Positions 15,890 to 24,642 of a DNA stretch of 64,000 bases are shown piece by piece. The DNA is taken from contig NZ_QJUO01000005.1 of NCBI RefSeq assembly GCF_004327335.1, forward strand, positions 62,001 through 126,000. The letters run 5' to 3'. Below the pieces are notes generated by a model that ran no database searches, was not told the origin of the DNA, and was given only the letters and a program-made list of their open reading frames with translations. The stretch is from Stutzerimonas kirkiae. GTDB lineage: Bacteria; Pseudomonadota; Gammaproteobacteria; Pseudomonadales; Pseudomonadaceae. The translations under genes were made by a program, and so were the position numbers. How positions within the stretch are numbered: position 1 is the first letter of the stretch; the number at the start of each line of letters is the position of its first letter.

Positions 15890-18702
15890 CCCAGCAACGC
15901 TACGGCATCCGCCGCTTCGCCCTGCTGAACACCGCCGGCTACAGCCTCGGCGTGTTTCCGCTGGAAAACCCGCTGTCGGTGTACGGCGCCAACAACCTGG
16001 GCAAGTCCGCCTCGATCAACGCCCTGCAGTTTCCGATCCTGGCGCGCATGTCGGACATGAGCTTCGGCAAGTACAGCCTGGAGCAGTCGCGCAAGTTCTA
16101 CTTCGCCAGCGATACCAGCTATATCCTCATCGAACTCGAGCTGCCCCATGGCCCGCATGTGATCGGCGTCGCCGGGCGCGGGCCGGGCGGCGGCTTCGGC
16201 CACCAGTTCTTCGTCTATGCCGGCTCGCTGGCGCTCGAGCACTACCAGCAGGACGGCATCTGCCTGCGCCAGCGCGAACTGTTCGCCAACCTCGAGCGCG
16301 CCGGCATCAAGGCCCATGAAGTCAAGCCGGACGAACTGCGGCGGCTGCTGGTCGGCGGCCATACCTCGATCCCGCTGGACCTGACCATGATCCCGCTGCG
16401 CTCGACCAGCGAGCAGAGTCTGAAGACCTTCCGCGCGCTGTTCATCAACCTGCTGCACATGCGCGAGATCACCGCCGCCAAGCTCAAGCAACTGTTCCTC
16501 GATGCCTTCGAGCACAGCCTGCGTTCCGGCAGCGTCGACTATATCGCCGCCACCGAGGAGGCCTTCCGTGACGTACGGCGCATGGAGCAGGACTACCAGG
16601 CGCTGGTCGCCGCCGGCCCGCTGGTCGAGGCGCTGGCCACCGGCGTGGCCCAGCGCGAACTGCTGCGCGGCAAGCTGCACCGCCTGTCGCCGCTGCTCGA
16701 CTCTCTGCTCGGCACCTGGCAGGACTATGCCGAGGCGCGCCGCGAGGAACTGCTGATCCAGCTCGAGCACTACCAGCGCGAACAGGACGGCCTGCAACAG
16801 GAACAGCGCGGCGGTACCTCCGAGCTGATGCGCCTGGAGCGGGAAATCAGCGAGATCCAGCGCTGGCTCGGCGAACTGGCGGTACTGAAGAACCGCTTCG
16901 CACTGGTCGAGGACGCCAAGGTACTGGAGGAGCAGTTGCTGGCGGCCAAGGATGCCCACGACGAACTGGCCGGCGCCCTGGCGCAGTCGCGGCAGTTCTC
17001 CTCGGAAGACCTGGACGAACGCCTGCGCGAGCTGGAAAAGCGCCTGAAATCCGTCAGGCAGCAGCTCGAACATGCCGACAACAACAGCTACTCGCGACTG
17101 CGCGAGGAGTTCTCCCAGGCCGACGTGGACCGCCTGATGCGCCTGTTCAACGGCCAGTTGTTCGGCCTGCCCCTCACCGACAAGAGCGGCGAGAAAGGCA
17201 TTCATCTCGACGACGGCGAGCAATGGGTCAAGGCCGTCGAAGGCGTGCTGGAGCACTTCAAGGGCGAGCGCTTCGAGCTGCCGGGGCTGTCCATCGACCT
17301 GTCGCATATCGAGCCGCCGGCCCTGCAGGCGCTGGCCGACCGCGCCGCGCTACGCGACCAGAAGGACCGCCTGGAGCGCGAACTCAAGCAACTCAGGACC
17401 CAGCACGCGGTGGCCGTCGACCGTGCCGCCAGCAAGGCCCGCGCCGACACTTTCTACCAGCAGGTGCTGGACGCACAGAAGGCCCTGGAAGATTTCCGTC
17501 GCAGCCAGACCCTGGCCGCCGAGGAAGACGACAAGCTGGAGCGGCTGGCCCAGGCCGAAGCGGCACAGGATGAACTCAAGCGCGCCAGCGACGCCTTCAC
17601 CGAGCGCGTGCAGCAACTGAATGCCAGGCAGCAACTGGTCAACCGCCAGCTCGCCGACCTGGAAGCCAAGCAGCGCACCCTGGAAGATGCCCTGCGCCGC
17701 CGCCAGTTGCTACCCGCCGACCTGCCCTTCGGCACGCCCTTCATGGAACCGGTGGACGACTCGCTGGACAACCTGCTGCCGCTGCTAAACGACTACCAGG
17801 ACAGTTGGCAGGCATTGCAGCGCATCGACGGCCAGATCGAGGCGCTGTATGCCCAGGTGCGCCTCAAGGGCGTGGCCAAGTTCGACAGCGAGGAAGACCC
17901 GGAGCGGCGCCTGCAACTGCTGGTGAATGCCTATGCGCATCGCCAGGACGAAGCCCTCACCCTGGCCAAGGCCAGGCGTGCCGCGGTCACCGATATCGCC
18001 CGCACCCTGCGCAATATCCGCAGCGACTACGACAACCTGGAACACCAGTTGGCGCTGTTCAACCGCGAGATCAACAAGCGCCAGGTGTCCAACCTGGCGA
18101 GCTTCCGCATCACCCTGGCGCCGAACAAGGACGCCCTGCGCCATATCGACCAGATCATCCACAGCGCCGGCCAGTACGAAGAGGGCGAGACGCTGTCGGT
18201 GTTCGACCTGTCCCAGAGCGCCGAGCAGGATGCGCGCAACGAGGAAGCCAAGGACTACCTGTCGCGCCTGGTCGCCGCCAACGGCAACCAGTTGGGCCTG
18301 AAGGACTTGTTCGAACTGGCCTTCGAGATCACCAAGGTCGGCGGCCAGCCGGTGACCCACACCGATATCGACGGCGCGGCGAGCAACGGCACCACCATGA
18401 CCATCAAGGCGCTGACCAACATGTACCTGCTGCTGCACCTGATGGACCGGGAACAGGCCGGCAAGGTCCGTTTGCCCTACTACCTCGACGAGGCGGCGGA
18501 CATCGACGAACGCAACCAGCAGGCGCTGATCGAGACCAGCCTGCAACTGGGCTTCGTACCGATCCTGGCCTCGGTCAAGCCGCAGGTCTGCGCCCATGTC
18601 GCCATCGACCTGGAAGGCGGCAGCGGCCCGGGCGGCATCTATATCGACGAGGCGGACTGGAAATTCATCCGACCGCGCACGGCACAGGACGGAACTGCCT
18701 GA
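15886..18702 (+). CDS. mksB: MksB, SMC-like ATPase of the MksBEF condensin
   Basis: 938 residues. The N-terminal ATPase lobe has Walker A GANNLGKSA (34-42). Long coiled coils run from about 240 to 720, with a small hinge near 430-480 (MRLFNGQLFGLPL...FELPGLSIDLSHIEPPAL). The C-terminal lobe has the signature-like SNGTTMTIKALTNMY and Walker B VRLPYYLDEAADID. It is the motor of the MksBEF complex. No mksG/jetD nuclease gene follows (the next gene, usp, is on the other strand), so this is the housekeeping-type MksBEF rather than the four-gene anti-plasmid Wadjet form. Confidence 0.93.
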   Translation: MTQQRYGIRRFALLNTAGYSLGVFPLENPLSVYGANNLGKSASINALQFPILARMSDMSFGKYSLEQSRKFYFASDTSYILIELELPHGPHVIGVAGRGPGGGFGHQFFVYAGSLALEHYQQDGICLRQRELFANLERAGIKAHEVKPDELRRLLVGGHTSIPLDLTMIPLRSTSEQSLKTFRALFINLLHMREITAAKLKQLFLDAFEHSLRSGSVDYIAATEEAFRDVRRMEQDYQALVAAGPLVEALATGVAQRELLRGKLHRLSPLLDSLLGTWQDYAEARREELLIQLEHYQREQDGLQQEQRGGTSELMRLEREISEIQRWLGELAVLKNRFALVEDAKVLEEQLLAAKDAHDELAGALAQSRQFSSEDLDERLRELEKRLKSVRQQLEHADNNSYSRLREEFSQADVDRLMRLFNGQLFGLPLTDKSGEKGIHLDDGEQWVKAVEGVLEHFKGERFELPGLSIDLSHIEPPALQALADRAALRDQKDRLERELKQLRTQHAVAVDRAASKARADTFYQQVLDAQKALEDFRRSQTLAAEEDDKLERLAQAEAAQDELKRASDAFTERVQQLNARQQLVNRQLADLEAKQRTLEDALRRRQLLPADLPFGTPFMEPVDDSLDNLLPLLNDYQDSWQALQRIDGQIEALYAQVRLKGVAKFDSEEDPERRLQLLVNAYAHRQDEALTLAKARRAAVTDIARTLRNIRSDYDNLEHQLALFNREINKRQVSNLASFRITLAPNKDALRHIDQIIHSAGQYEEGETLSVFDLSQSAEQDARNEEAKDYLSRLVAANGNQLGLKDLFELAFEITKVGGQPVTHTDIDGAASNGTTMTIKALTNMYLLLHLMDREQAGKVRLPYYLDEAADIDERNQQALIETSLQLGFVPILASVKPQVCAHVAIDLEGGSGPGGIYIDEADWKFIRPRTAQDGTA

Positions 18703-18832
18703 TCGAACGCACGGTGGCGCCAACAAATGCGACGCAGTCTTACGGGAGTCGCAGTGACCGATGCGGTTACATACTGAAAATAGCAGGGTCGAAATAATGC
18801 ACGCCGGGTGAATTGACCTGGTCTTGAAGTCA

Positions 18833-18873
18833 TGTGGATGCCTGGTGGCGGCACGGGGCCAGGCATTCGCACA
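18833..18873. repeat. Short copy of the TGCGGATGCCAGG inverted repeat
   Basis: TGTGGATGCCTGG and CCAGGCATTCGCACA form an imperfect hairpin related to the outer arms of 13592-13701. The whole stretch 18703-18998, between mksB and usp, contains no gene. Confidence 0.5.
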
Positions 18874-18998
18874 ACAACGCTGCTCCCAGGCCCCGGCGAT
18901 TGCCGATCCAGTCACGACCGGACGGCAACCTATCGGCCACGGCCATGACCTCACACTTCATGCGATGGCCCTGTCACGGGCCCCAGGAAGTGCCGCCC

Positions 18999-19448
18999 TC
19001 AGCCCGCCGCGTGACGGTATACCAGCACCGGGATCTGCGAATGGGTGAGTACCTTGGACGTCATGCTTCCCAGTACCAACGCCTTGACGCCACGCCGCCC
19101 GTGGGAGGCCATTGCGATCAGGTCGCAACGCTGCGCCGTGGCGGCCTCGATGATCGCTTCGTGCGGGTCTTCGCTGCTCGCCGACACGGTTTCGTGAGCC
19201 ACGCCAAGCGCCCTGGCCTTTTCCGCCCCCTGTTCCAGGCGTCGTTCCGCTTCCGCGGCGGCATGCTGCTCGTACAGCTCTCGCGTCTCCATGATCTGCG
19301 CGGGGACGTAGGACGACAGGTGAAAAGGTTCTATCACGGTGAACAGCGTGACCTTCGCATCCAGGGCCTTGGCCAGGGCCAGAGCTTCGTCGATGGCATG
19401 GGCGGACAGTGCCGAACCGTCGGTTGGAACGAGAATGTGCTTGTACAT
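18999..19448 (-). CDS. Universal stress protein (UspA family)
   Basis: 149 residues, a single Usp domain. It starts MYKHILVPTDGS and ends PVLVYRHAAG. The ATP-binding motif (G-x2-G-x9-GS) reads ASHGRRGVKALVLGS, so the first glycine is alanine and the rest is kept, suggesting a nucleotide-binding Usp. The ribosome binding site GGAGGA is 7 bases before the ATG. Upstream is an FNR/Anr-like site at promoter-proximal spacing, pointing to low-oxygen induction as known for several Pseudomonas Usp genes. It is a single-gene unit, divergent from nhaA. Confidence 0.93.
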   Translation of the reverse strand: MYKHILVPTDGSALSAHAIDEALALAKALDAKVTLFTVIEPFHLSSYVPAQIMETRELYEQHAAAEAERRLEQGAEKARALGVAHETVSASSEDPHEAIIEAATAQRCDLIAMASHGRRGVKALVLGSMTSKVLTHSQIPVLVYRHAAG

Positions 19449-19473
19449 GGTAAATCCTCCGGTATGTCAGGGT

Positions 19474-19515
19474 ATTCTGGGTCGCCCTGGCCCATGGGCC
19501 ATTGACCCCGGTCAA
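19474..19515 (-). promoter_or_regulatory. Anr/FNR-type box and -10 of the usp gene
   Basis: TTGACCCCGGTCAA at 19502-19515 is a symmetric TTGAC-N4-GTCAA, one change per half-site from the FNR/Anr consensus TTGAT-N4-ATCAA. If its centre is at -41.5, the -10 box should be at 19474-19479, which on the minus strand reads CAGAAT (4 of 6 matches to TATAAT). This is the class II layout of Anr-activated promoters. Confidence 0.5.
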
Positions 19516-19697
19516 ACGTGTCAGGCCTGCCGCGCACCGGCCATTGTCTCGGGCTGAAGCGGAACCATATATCCACTTAAAGTAGTGGCTTTGTCAGCCG
19601 CTCGCCGTTCGGGTAAGGTGCGTGCTGGGTGTCGCTACTGCGTGCTGCGGTAAGGCAGGTTCATAGCGCTGGTCGGGCCGCCGCGCGGGGAGTACTC

Positions 19698-21062
19698 ATG
19701 GCCATGAACCGTCACCACTCACAGCAGCAACCGCCGCGCGTGCAACTTTATGCAGAACGCGCCTTCTTTGCCCTTGAGCGTTTCCTTCATATAGAAGCGG
19801 CCAGCGGCATGATCCTGATTCTCGCAGCCGTCGCGGCCCTGATCTGGGCGAACTCGCCCGCGTCGGCCAGTTACCATGACCTCTGGCACATACCCCTGAC
19901 CCTCGGACTGGGCGAGCACCTCTATACCCAACCCTTGCACTTCTGGATCAACGACGCCTTGATGACCGTGTTTTTCCTGGTCGTAGGCATGGAAATACGC
20001 CGCGAAATCCATGAAGGCGCACTGGCCAGCATGAAACTGGCAGCCCTTCCTCTGGCCGCGGCCATAGGTGGCATAACAGTGCCGGCACTGATCTATCTGG
20101 CGATCAACCACGACCCTGTGCAAAGCCGGGGCTGGGCCGTGCCGACAGCGACCGATATCGCATTCGCGGTTGGAGTACTGGCACTGCTGGGACGCTCCAT
20201 TCCGGGAAATGTGCGCATATTCCTCCTGGCGTTGGCGATCATCGATGACATTTCCGCTGTACTGATCATCGCCCTGTTCTACTCCGGAGGGCTGGACTAC
20301 GCCGGGTTGATGATCGCCATCATCGGCATCCTGATAGTACTGGGGATGCAAAAAGCCGGCATCGGCACGGCTTACGCCTATATCCTTCCCGGCGCAATCC
20401 TCTGGGCAGGACTGCTCAAGAGTGGCGCGCACCCGACGCTGACCGGAGTCGTGCTGGGGCTGATGACACCGGTCCTGCCGGCACGTCTGCATGACAAACC
20501 GCTGGAGCTGGCCAGCCGCGCCTTGCGCGAATTGACCGAGCATTCGGCAGATAAAGACCCCAACCACCTCATAGGCCCGCTCCGCCGACTGCGCCGCGCC
20601 CAGCGCGAGCTGATGCCACCTGTCACACGTGTACAAATGGCTCTCCACCCATGGGTGGCTTACGGAATCATGCCATTGTTCGCCCTGGCCAATGCAGGCG
20701 TAAGCCTGGAAGGCGCGGACGTCTCATTCGGCGCGACGCAATCGGTGATGTTCGGCGTGACGCTCGCGCTGGTGCTGGGCAAGCCACTCGGTATCTTTGC
20801 CACAAGCTGGACAATGGTGCGACTCGGCTGGTGCGACCTGCCGCCCGATGTCGACTGGGGCTGGATCACATTGGTGAGCCTGCTGGCTGGAATCGGCTTC
20901 ACCATGTCGATATTCATCGCCACACTGGGTTTCAATGATCCAGGGCTGCTGTCCGCCGCAAAACTCGGCGTCTTGCTGGCCTCGTTGACCGCAACGCTGG
21001 CTGGCCTGGGTTGGGGCTACCTGTATGCGAAGCGCAAGCGAGCCATCACCGCATCCGCATGA
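19698..21062 (+). CDS. nhaA: Na+/H+ antiporter NhaA
   Basis: An inner-membrane electrogenic antiporter that exports Na+ in exchange for protons, used in salt and alkaline tolerance. The start MAMNRHHS at ATG 19698 (GGGGAG 6 bases upstream) gives 454 residues; the frame is open upstream without support. The NhaA signature is complete: T152-D153 in [11 protein letters not shown] and the ion-binding pair D183-D184 in [12 protein letters not shown]. About 12 hydrophobic spans. The region 290-330 (hydrophilic, [24 protein letters not shown]) is the long loop seen in pseudomonad NhaA proteins. Single gene; the DUF4212 operon follows after 224 bp. Confidence 0.95.
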   Translation: MAMNRHHSQQQPPRVQLYAERAFFALERFLHIEAASGMILILAAVAALIWANSPASASYHDLWHIPLTLGLGEHLYTQPLHFWINDALMTVFFLVVGMEIRREIHEGALASMKLAALPLAAAIGGITVPALIYLAINHDPVQSRGWAVPTATDIAFAVGVLALLGRSIPGNVRIFLLALAIIDDISAVLIIALFYSGGLDYAGLMIAIIGILIVLGMQKAGIGTAYAYILPGAILWAGLLKSGAHPTLTGVVLGLMTPVLPARLHDKPLELASRALRELTEHSADKDPNHLIGPLRRLRRAQRELMPPVTRVQMALHPWVAYGIMPLFALANAGVSLEGADVSFGATQSVMFGVTLALVLGKPLGIFATSWTMVRLGWCDLPPDVDWGWITLVSLLAGIGFTMSIFIATLGFNDPGLLSAAKLGVLLASLTATLAGLGWGYLYAKRKRAITASA

Positions 21063-21260
21063 CGATTACCATACCCGCGCCGGAAAGCACGCGCGGCCCC
21101 CGCATAACCGACAAGCATGAAAACCACTTATCCGGTATATGCCAAAAGATGGATAGTCATAGCCAAAAGGGATTCTGAATGTAACAACCTTCATTCATTA
21201 AGACTAAGGTCGGGATTCTCTGCCAAAACATATTCAGCAGAATGAAAATGCTAAAAATCC

Positions 21261-21272
21261 AATAACAACAAG
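21261..21272 (+). promoter_or_regulatory. Catabolite (Crc/Hfq) CA motif at the DUF4212 ribosome binding site
   Basis: AATAACAACAAG immediately precedes the Shine-Dalgarno GCGGAG and the ATG at 21287. It fits the AANAANAA motif by which Hfq with Crc blocks translation in Pseudomonas. Organic-acid transporters are typical targets. The same motif type is repeated in CrcZ (29394-29755), the RNA that relieves this repression. Confidence 0.6.
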
Positions 21273-21286
21273 CGGAGAGCACTACC

Positions 21287-21547
21287 ATGGCAGATGAAAA
21301 ATCTAATGCCGCTGCATACTGGTCAGCCAACCTCAGGCTGATTATATGGAGCCTGGTGATATGGGCTCTGTGTTCCTACGGTTTTGGCATCCTGCTGAGA
21401 CCCCTGGTCGCAGGTATTCCAGTCGGCGGCGCAGACCTCGGGTTCTGGTTCGCACAACAAGGTTCAATCCTCACATTTATCGTGCTGATCTTTCACTACC
21501 GCTGGAAGATGAACAAGCTCGATAAAGAATTCGGCCTTGAGGAGTAA
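21287..21547 (+). CDS. DUF4212 small subunit of a sodium:solute symporter
   Basis: 86 residues with two membrane spans (about 17-38 and 56-73) and a charged C-terminus (HYRWKMNKLDKEFGLEE). It matches the putative small subunit always found before symporters of the VC_2705 type. It ends 6 bp before the symporter start, and GGAGTAAAG within its stop region serves as the next ribosome binding site. It probably helps fold or regulate the large subunit; the exact role is not established. The leader carries a Crc/Hfq motif. Confidence 0.92.
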   Translation: MADEKSNAAAYWSANLRLIIWSLVIWALCSYGFGILLRPLVAGIPVGGADLGFWFAQQGSILTFIVLIFHYRWKMNKLDKEFGLEE

Positions 21548-21553
21548 AGAACC

Positions 21554-23308
21554 ATGAGCCAGTTCTCAATCAATATATTATTTGTAGGCGCCTCGTTCCT
21601 TCTTTATATCGGCATTGCCATCTGGGCCAGGGCAGGCTCGACCAAGGAGTTCTATGTCGCGGGCGGAGGCGTCGGTCCGGTCGCCAACGGCATGGCCACC
21701 GCCGCCGACTGGATGTCGGCAGCTTCTTTCATTTCCATGGCCGGTCTGATCTCGGTCGGCTATGTCAACTCATCCTTCCTGATGGGCTGGACTGGCGGTT
21801 ATGTGCTGTTGGCCATGCTGCTTGCGCCCTACCTGCGCAAATTCGGCAAATTCACCGTACCTGACTTCGTGGGTGACCGTTTCTACAGCAAAGGTGCGCG
21901 CCTGGTTGCAATCGTCGCCTTGCTGCTGACCTCCATCACCTATGTGATCGGCCAGATGAGCGGTGCTGGCGTTGCCTTCTCGCGCTTTCTTGAAGTCAGC
22001 AACTCGGCGGGTATCTGGATCGCCTCCACGGTCGTGTTCTTCTACGCCGTACTCGGCGGAATGAAGGGCATCACCTACACCCAGGTCGCCCAGTACGTCG
22101 TACTGATCGTTGCCTACACCATCCCGGCAGTGTTCATTTCCCTGCACCTGACCGGCAACCCACTGCCACAACTGGGCATGTTCGGTACCCACACCGAATC
22201 AGGCATGCCGCTGCTACAGAAGTTGAACGAAGTGGTACGCGAACTTGGCTTCCAGGACTACACCGCCGATGTTTCCAACAAACTGAACATGACCCTGTTC
22301 ACCCTGTCGCTGATGATCGGTACCGCCGGTCTGCCGCACGTCATCATCCGCTTCTTCACCGTACCCAAGGTGTCGGATGCCCGTTCGTCCGCCGGCTGGG
22401 CACTGGTCTTCATCGCCCTGCTCTACACCACTGCACCTGCTGTCGCCTCGATGGCACGCCTGAACCTGATCACTACCGTATATCCGAACGGTGTCGAGCA
22501 GCCGGCCCTGCAGTACGAAGAGCGTCCGCAATGGGTCAAGACCTGGGAAGACACGGGCCTGATCAAGTTCGAGGACAAGAATGCCGACGGTCGTATCCAA
22601 TACTACAACCCGACCGCCGACTTCTCCGACCGTGGCTGGAATGGCAATGAGCTGGACATCAACTCCGATATCCTGGTCCTGGCCAACCCGGAAATTGCCA
22701 ACCTGCCAGGCTGGGTCATAGGACTGATCGCTGCGGGTGCCATCGCGGCAGCCCTCTCGACCGCCGCAGGCCTTCTGCTGGCGATTTCCTCGGCAATCAG
22801 CCATGACCTGATCAAGACCATCATCAACCCGAATATCAGCGAAAAAAGCGAAATGCTGGCTGCGCGAATATCCATGGCGGTTGCAATCGTACTCGCGACC
22901 TTCCTCGGCCTAAATCCACCCGGATTCGCAGCTCAGGTCGTGGCACTCGCCTTTGGGATCGCCGCATCGTCGATCTTCCCGGTGCTGATGATGGGGATCT
23001 TCTCCAAGCGCATCAACAGCAAGGGCGCCATCGCAGGCATGGTCACTGGCTTGCTGTTCACCGTGGTGTATATCTTCATCTACCTGGGATGGTTCTTCAT
23101 TCCTGGCACCAACAACCTGCCCAACACTCCGGACAACTGGTTGTACGGGATCTCCCCGCTGTCCATTGGTAGCGTAGGTGCCATCATAAACTTCATCGTG
23201 GCATTCGCCGTGTCCTATGCGACCGAAGAGCCGCCACAAGAAGTGCAGGATCTGGTAGAAAGCGTTCGCTACCCGAAAGGTGCCGGAGCAGCTGTCGCAC
23301 ATCACTGA
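21554..23308 (+). CDS. Sodium:solute symporter, VC_2705 subfamily (ActP-like)
   Basis: 584 residues, SSS (SLC5) family with about 13 hydrophobic spans. Conserved: ATAADWMSAASFISMAG (48-64), GGMKGITYTQ and GLPHVIIRFFTVP. The family includes acetate and other short-chain carboxylate permeases, so acetate or pyruvate-like substrates are likely but not proven. A large hydrophilic loop (about 312-372) contains DKNADGRIQYYN (341-352), an EF-hand-like calcium loop. The gene forms an operon with the DUF4212 subunit and ends in a hairpin at 23332. Confidence 0.92.
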   Translation: MSQFSINILFVGASFLLYIGIAIWARAGSTKEFYVAGGGVGPVANGMATAADWMSAASFISMAGLISVGYVNSSFLMGWTGGYVLLAMLLAPYLRKFGKFTVPDFVGDRFYSKGARLVAIVALLLTSITYVIGQMSGAGVAFSRFLEVSNSAGIWIASTVVFFYAVLGGMKGITYTQVAQYVVLIVAYTIPAVFISLHLTGNPLPQLGMFGTHTESGMPLLQKLNEVVRELGFQDYTADVSNKLNMTLFTLSLMIGTAGLPHVIIRFFTVPKVSDARSSAGWALVFIALLYTTAPAVASMARLNLITTVYPNGVEQPALQYEERPQWVKTWEDTGLIKFEDKNADGRIQYYNPTADFSDRGWNGNELDINSDILVLANPEIANLPGWVIGLIAAGAIAAALSTAAGLLLAISSAISHDLIKTIINPNISEKSEMLAARISMAVAIVLATFLGLNPPGFAAQVVALAFGIAASSIFPVLMMGIFSKRINSKGAIAGMVTGLLFTVVYIFIYLGWFFIPGTNNLPNTPDNWLYGISPLSIGSVGAIINFIVAFAVSYATEEPPQEVQDLVESVRYPKGAGAAVAHH

Positions 23309-23331
23309 CAGCCAGCCTGACACCATCGTTC

Positions 23332-23359
23332 ACGGGCTTCCATCAGGAAGCCCGTCTTA
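23332..23359 (+). terminator. Hairpin after the symporter gene
   Basis: ACGGGCTTCC (23332-23341) pairs with GGAAGCCCGT (23346-23355) around a 4-base loop, followed by CTTATTT. It lies 20 bp before the next ATG, so it may attenuate rather than block transcription into the 167-residue gene. Confidence 0.65.
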
Positions 23360-23374
23360 TTTCGCGGGGACATC

Positions 23375-23878
23375 ATGATCTGGCATTTGGTTGCACTCCT
23401 TTCGGCAGGCCTCGGTGCTGCCGGTATCGCCTTGCTATTACGCATGGCCAGTGGAAAAAAATTACCAAAGTGGTTCGTTCCGGCTCTCGCGGGTATTGGC
23501 ATGCTGACTTACCAGATCTACTACGAGTACTCCTGGATCGACCATAAACGGACGCAATTACCTGATGGGGCCTCGATAGTACGGATCGAACAGGTACCCA
23601 GTATCTGGCGCCCCTGGACATTCGTCATCCCGATGACAACCGGCTTTACCGTGATAGACACTGCGAGAATGGTGAAGACCGAGCAGGAAGGCCAATCGTT
23701 GGCGCAGTTCTTCCTGTATCGATTCGAAAAAGCTCACGTCGACATCGTTGCCTCTCAAGCCTACCTGCTCAACTGTTCGACCAGAGAACAGGTCCTGCTG
23801 AATGAAGCCGGCGAGGTGCAAGGCCCAGTCTTCCAACTGACCAGCAGCGATCCGGTATACGAAGCCGTATGCAATTGA
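23375..23878 (+). CDS. Conserved hypothetical membrane protein
   Basis: 167 residues from ATG 23375, with CGGGGA upstream as ribosome binding site. Two hydrophobic segments (about 2-24 and 32-50) are followed by a soluble part with YEYSWIDHKRTQLPDG, VPSIWRPWTFVIPMTTGFTVID and two late cysteines (C152 and C166 by count). I do not recognise a named domain. It follows the symporter operon in the same direction. Membrane location is inferred from the N-terminal spans. Confidence 0.75.
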   Translation: MIWHLVALLSAGLGAAGIALLLRMASGKKLPKWFVPALAGIGMLTYQIYYEYSWIDHKRTQLPDGASIVRIEQVPSIWRPWTFVIPMTTGFTVIDTARMVKTEQEGQSLAQFFLYRFEKAHVDIVASQAYLLNCSTREQVLLNEAGEVQGPVFQLTSSDPVYEAVCN

Positions 23879-23900
23879 GCCCTGCACTGCCAATGGCCTC

Positions 23901-23923
23901 ATAGGAACGGGCTCGCCCGCGAA
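23901..23923. repeat. REP-like palindrome
   Basis: ATAGGAACGGGCTCGCCCGC followed by GAA has the CGGGC-TC-GCCCG hairpin and GCGAA tail of Pseudomonas REP sequences. It lies in the 230-bp gap before the cytochrome gene. One isolated copy. Confidence 0.55.
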
Positions 23924-24110
23924 GTCTTTGGCCCGTGACGCTCGACTCATGGATGAGCCTGCCCCCACGCCCCTTCTGCACCATCGCCAGATGGCACCTG
24001 GCCATATCATTGACGCCTATCAACTCCGGAAAATCCAGGATGGTTAAGCTGCATCCATATAAAACCCCATAGCCATCGAGCCAGGCAAAGACCCGGCCAA
24101 GGAATGACCG

Positions 24111-24404
24111 ATGAAAAAGCTGCTGATGATCCCCTTCCTGCTGCTCTGCCTGCCGGCGAATGCCGACCAGGCACTGTTCCAGGCCAAGGCCTGCGTGGCC
24201 TGCCATACCCTGGAAAACCGCCTGGTCGGCCCGGCCCTGAAAGATATCGCGGCCCGCTATGCGGGTACGGAAGGTGCGGCCGCGACCCTCGCCAGCAACA
24301 TCAAGAACGGCAGCGCCGGGACCTGGGGCGACCTGCCCATGCCCCCCAGCTCGGTCAGCGATGCCGAGGCCAGTACGCTGGCGGAGTGGATTCTGGGGCT
24401 TTAG
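24111..24404 (+). CDS. Small periplasmic class I cytochrome c
   Basis: 97 residues. The signal peptide covers 1-18 (cleavage after LPANA). Haem is bound at CVACH (28-32), and M77 in GDLPMPPS is the likely sixth ligand. The mature size of about 79 residues fits the cytochrome c551/c5-like electron carriers that shuttle electrons in the periplasm. The partner is unknown. The last base of its stop codon is the first base of the inverted-repeat element that follows. Confidence 0.92.
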   Translation: MKKLLMIPFLLLCLPANADQALFQAKACVACHTLENRLVGPALKDIAARYAGTEGAAATLASNIKNGSAGTWGDLPMPPSSVSDAEASTLAEWILGL

Positions 24405-24575
24405 GCGGTAGGCTTCAGGGCGATCGCGCTATGCCGTTATTCACAGGCAAGGTGCTTCGATAAAAGCGCTGGAGGCTGGACGAAAAGCACCGGTTGCCAC
24501 GCTCTTTTGTCCAGCCTCCAGCGCTGTTTTCGGCTGTTTGCCGAGCATAGAGCGATCGCCCTGAAGCCTACCGCC
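24404..24575. repeat. Complete nested inverted-repeat element (GCGATCGC arms)
   Basis: The outer arms 24404-24434 and 24545-24575 pair over 31 bp with one mismatch (core GGGCGATCGC). The inner arms 24465-24481 and 24509-24525 (AGCGCTGGAGGCTGGAC and complement) pair perfectly over 17 bp. The interior also has GGTGCTTCGATAAAA. Related copies: 61145-61307 (complete), 5655-5713 (half), 690-800 (diverged), 31755-31815 (inverted fragment). Confidence 0.8.
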
Positions 24576-24642
24576 TGTAGCCAGAGCATCCTTCTTGCTA
24601 CTATCCCCGGCAGACCGTCATCGCCCTGTCCCGGGAAACCGC

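Noticed and set aside
13879-18702. MksBEF operon as a Wadjet plasmid-defence system
   Set aside because: The nuclease gene mksG/jetD is absent on both sides; upstream is smc and downstream a minus-strand usp gene.
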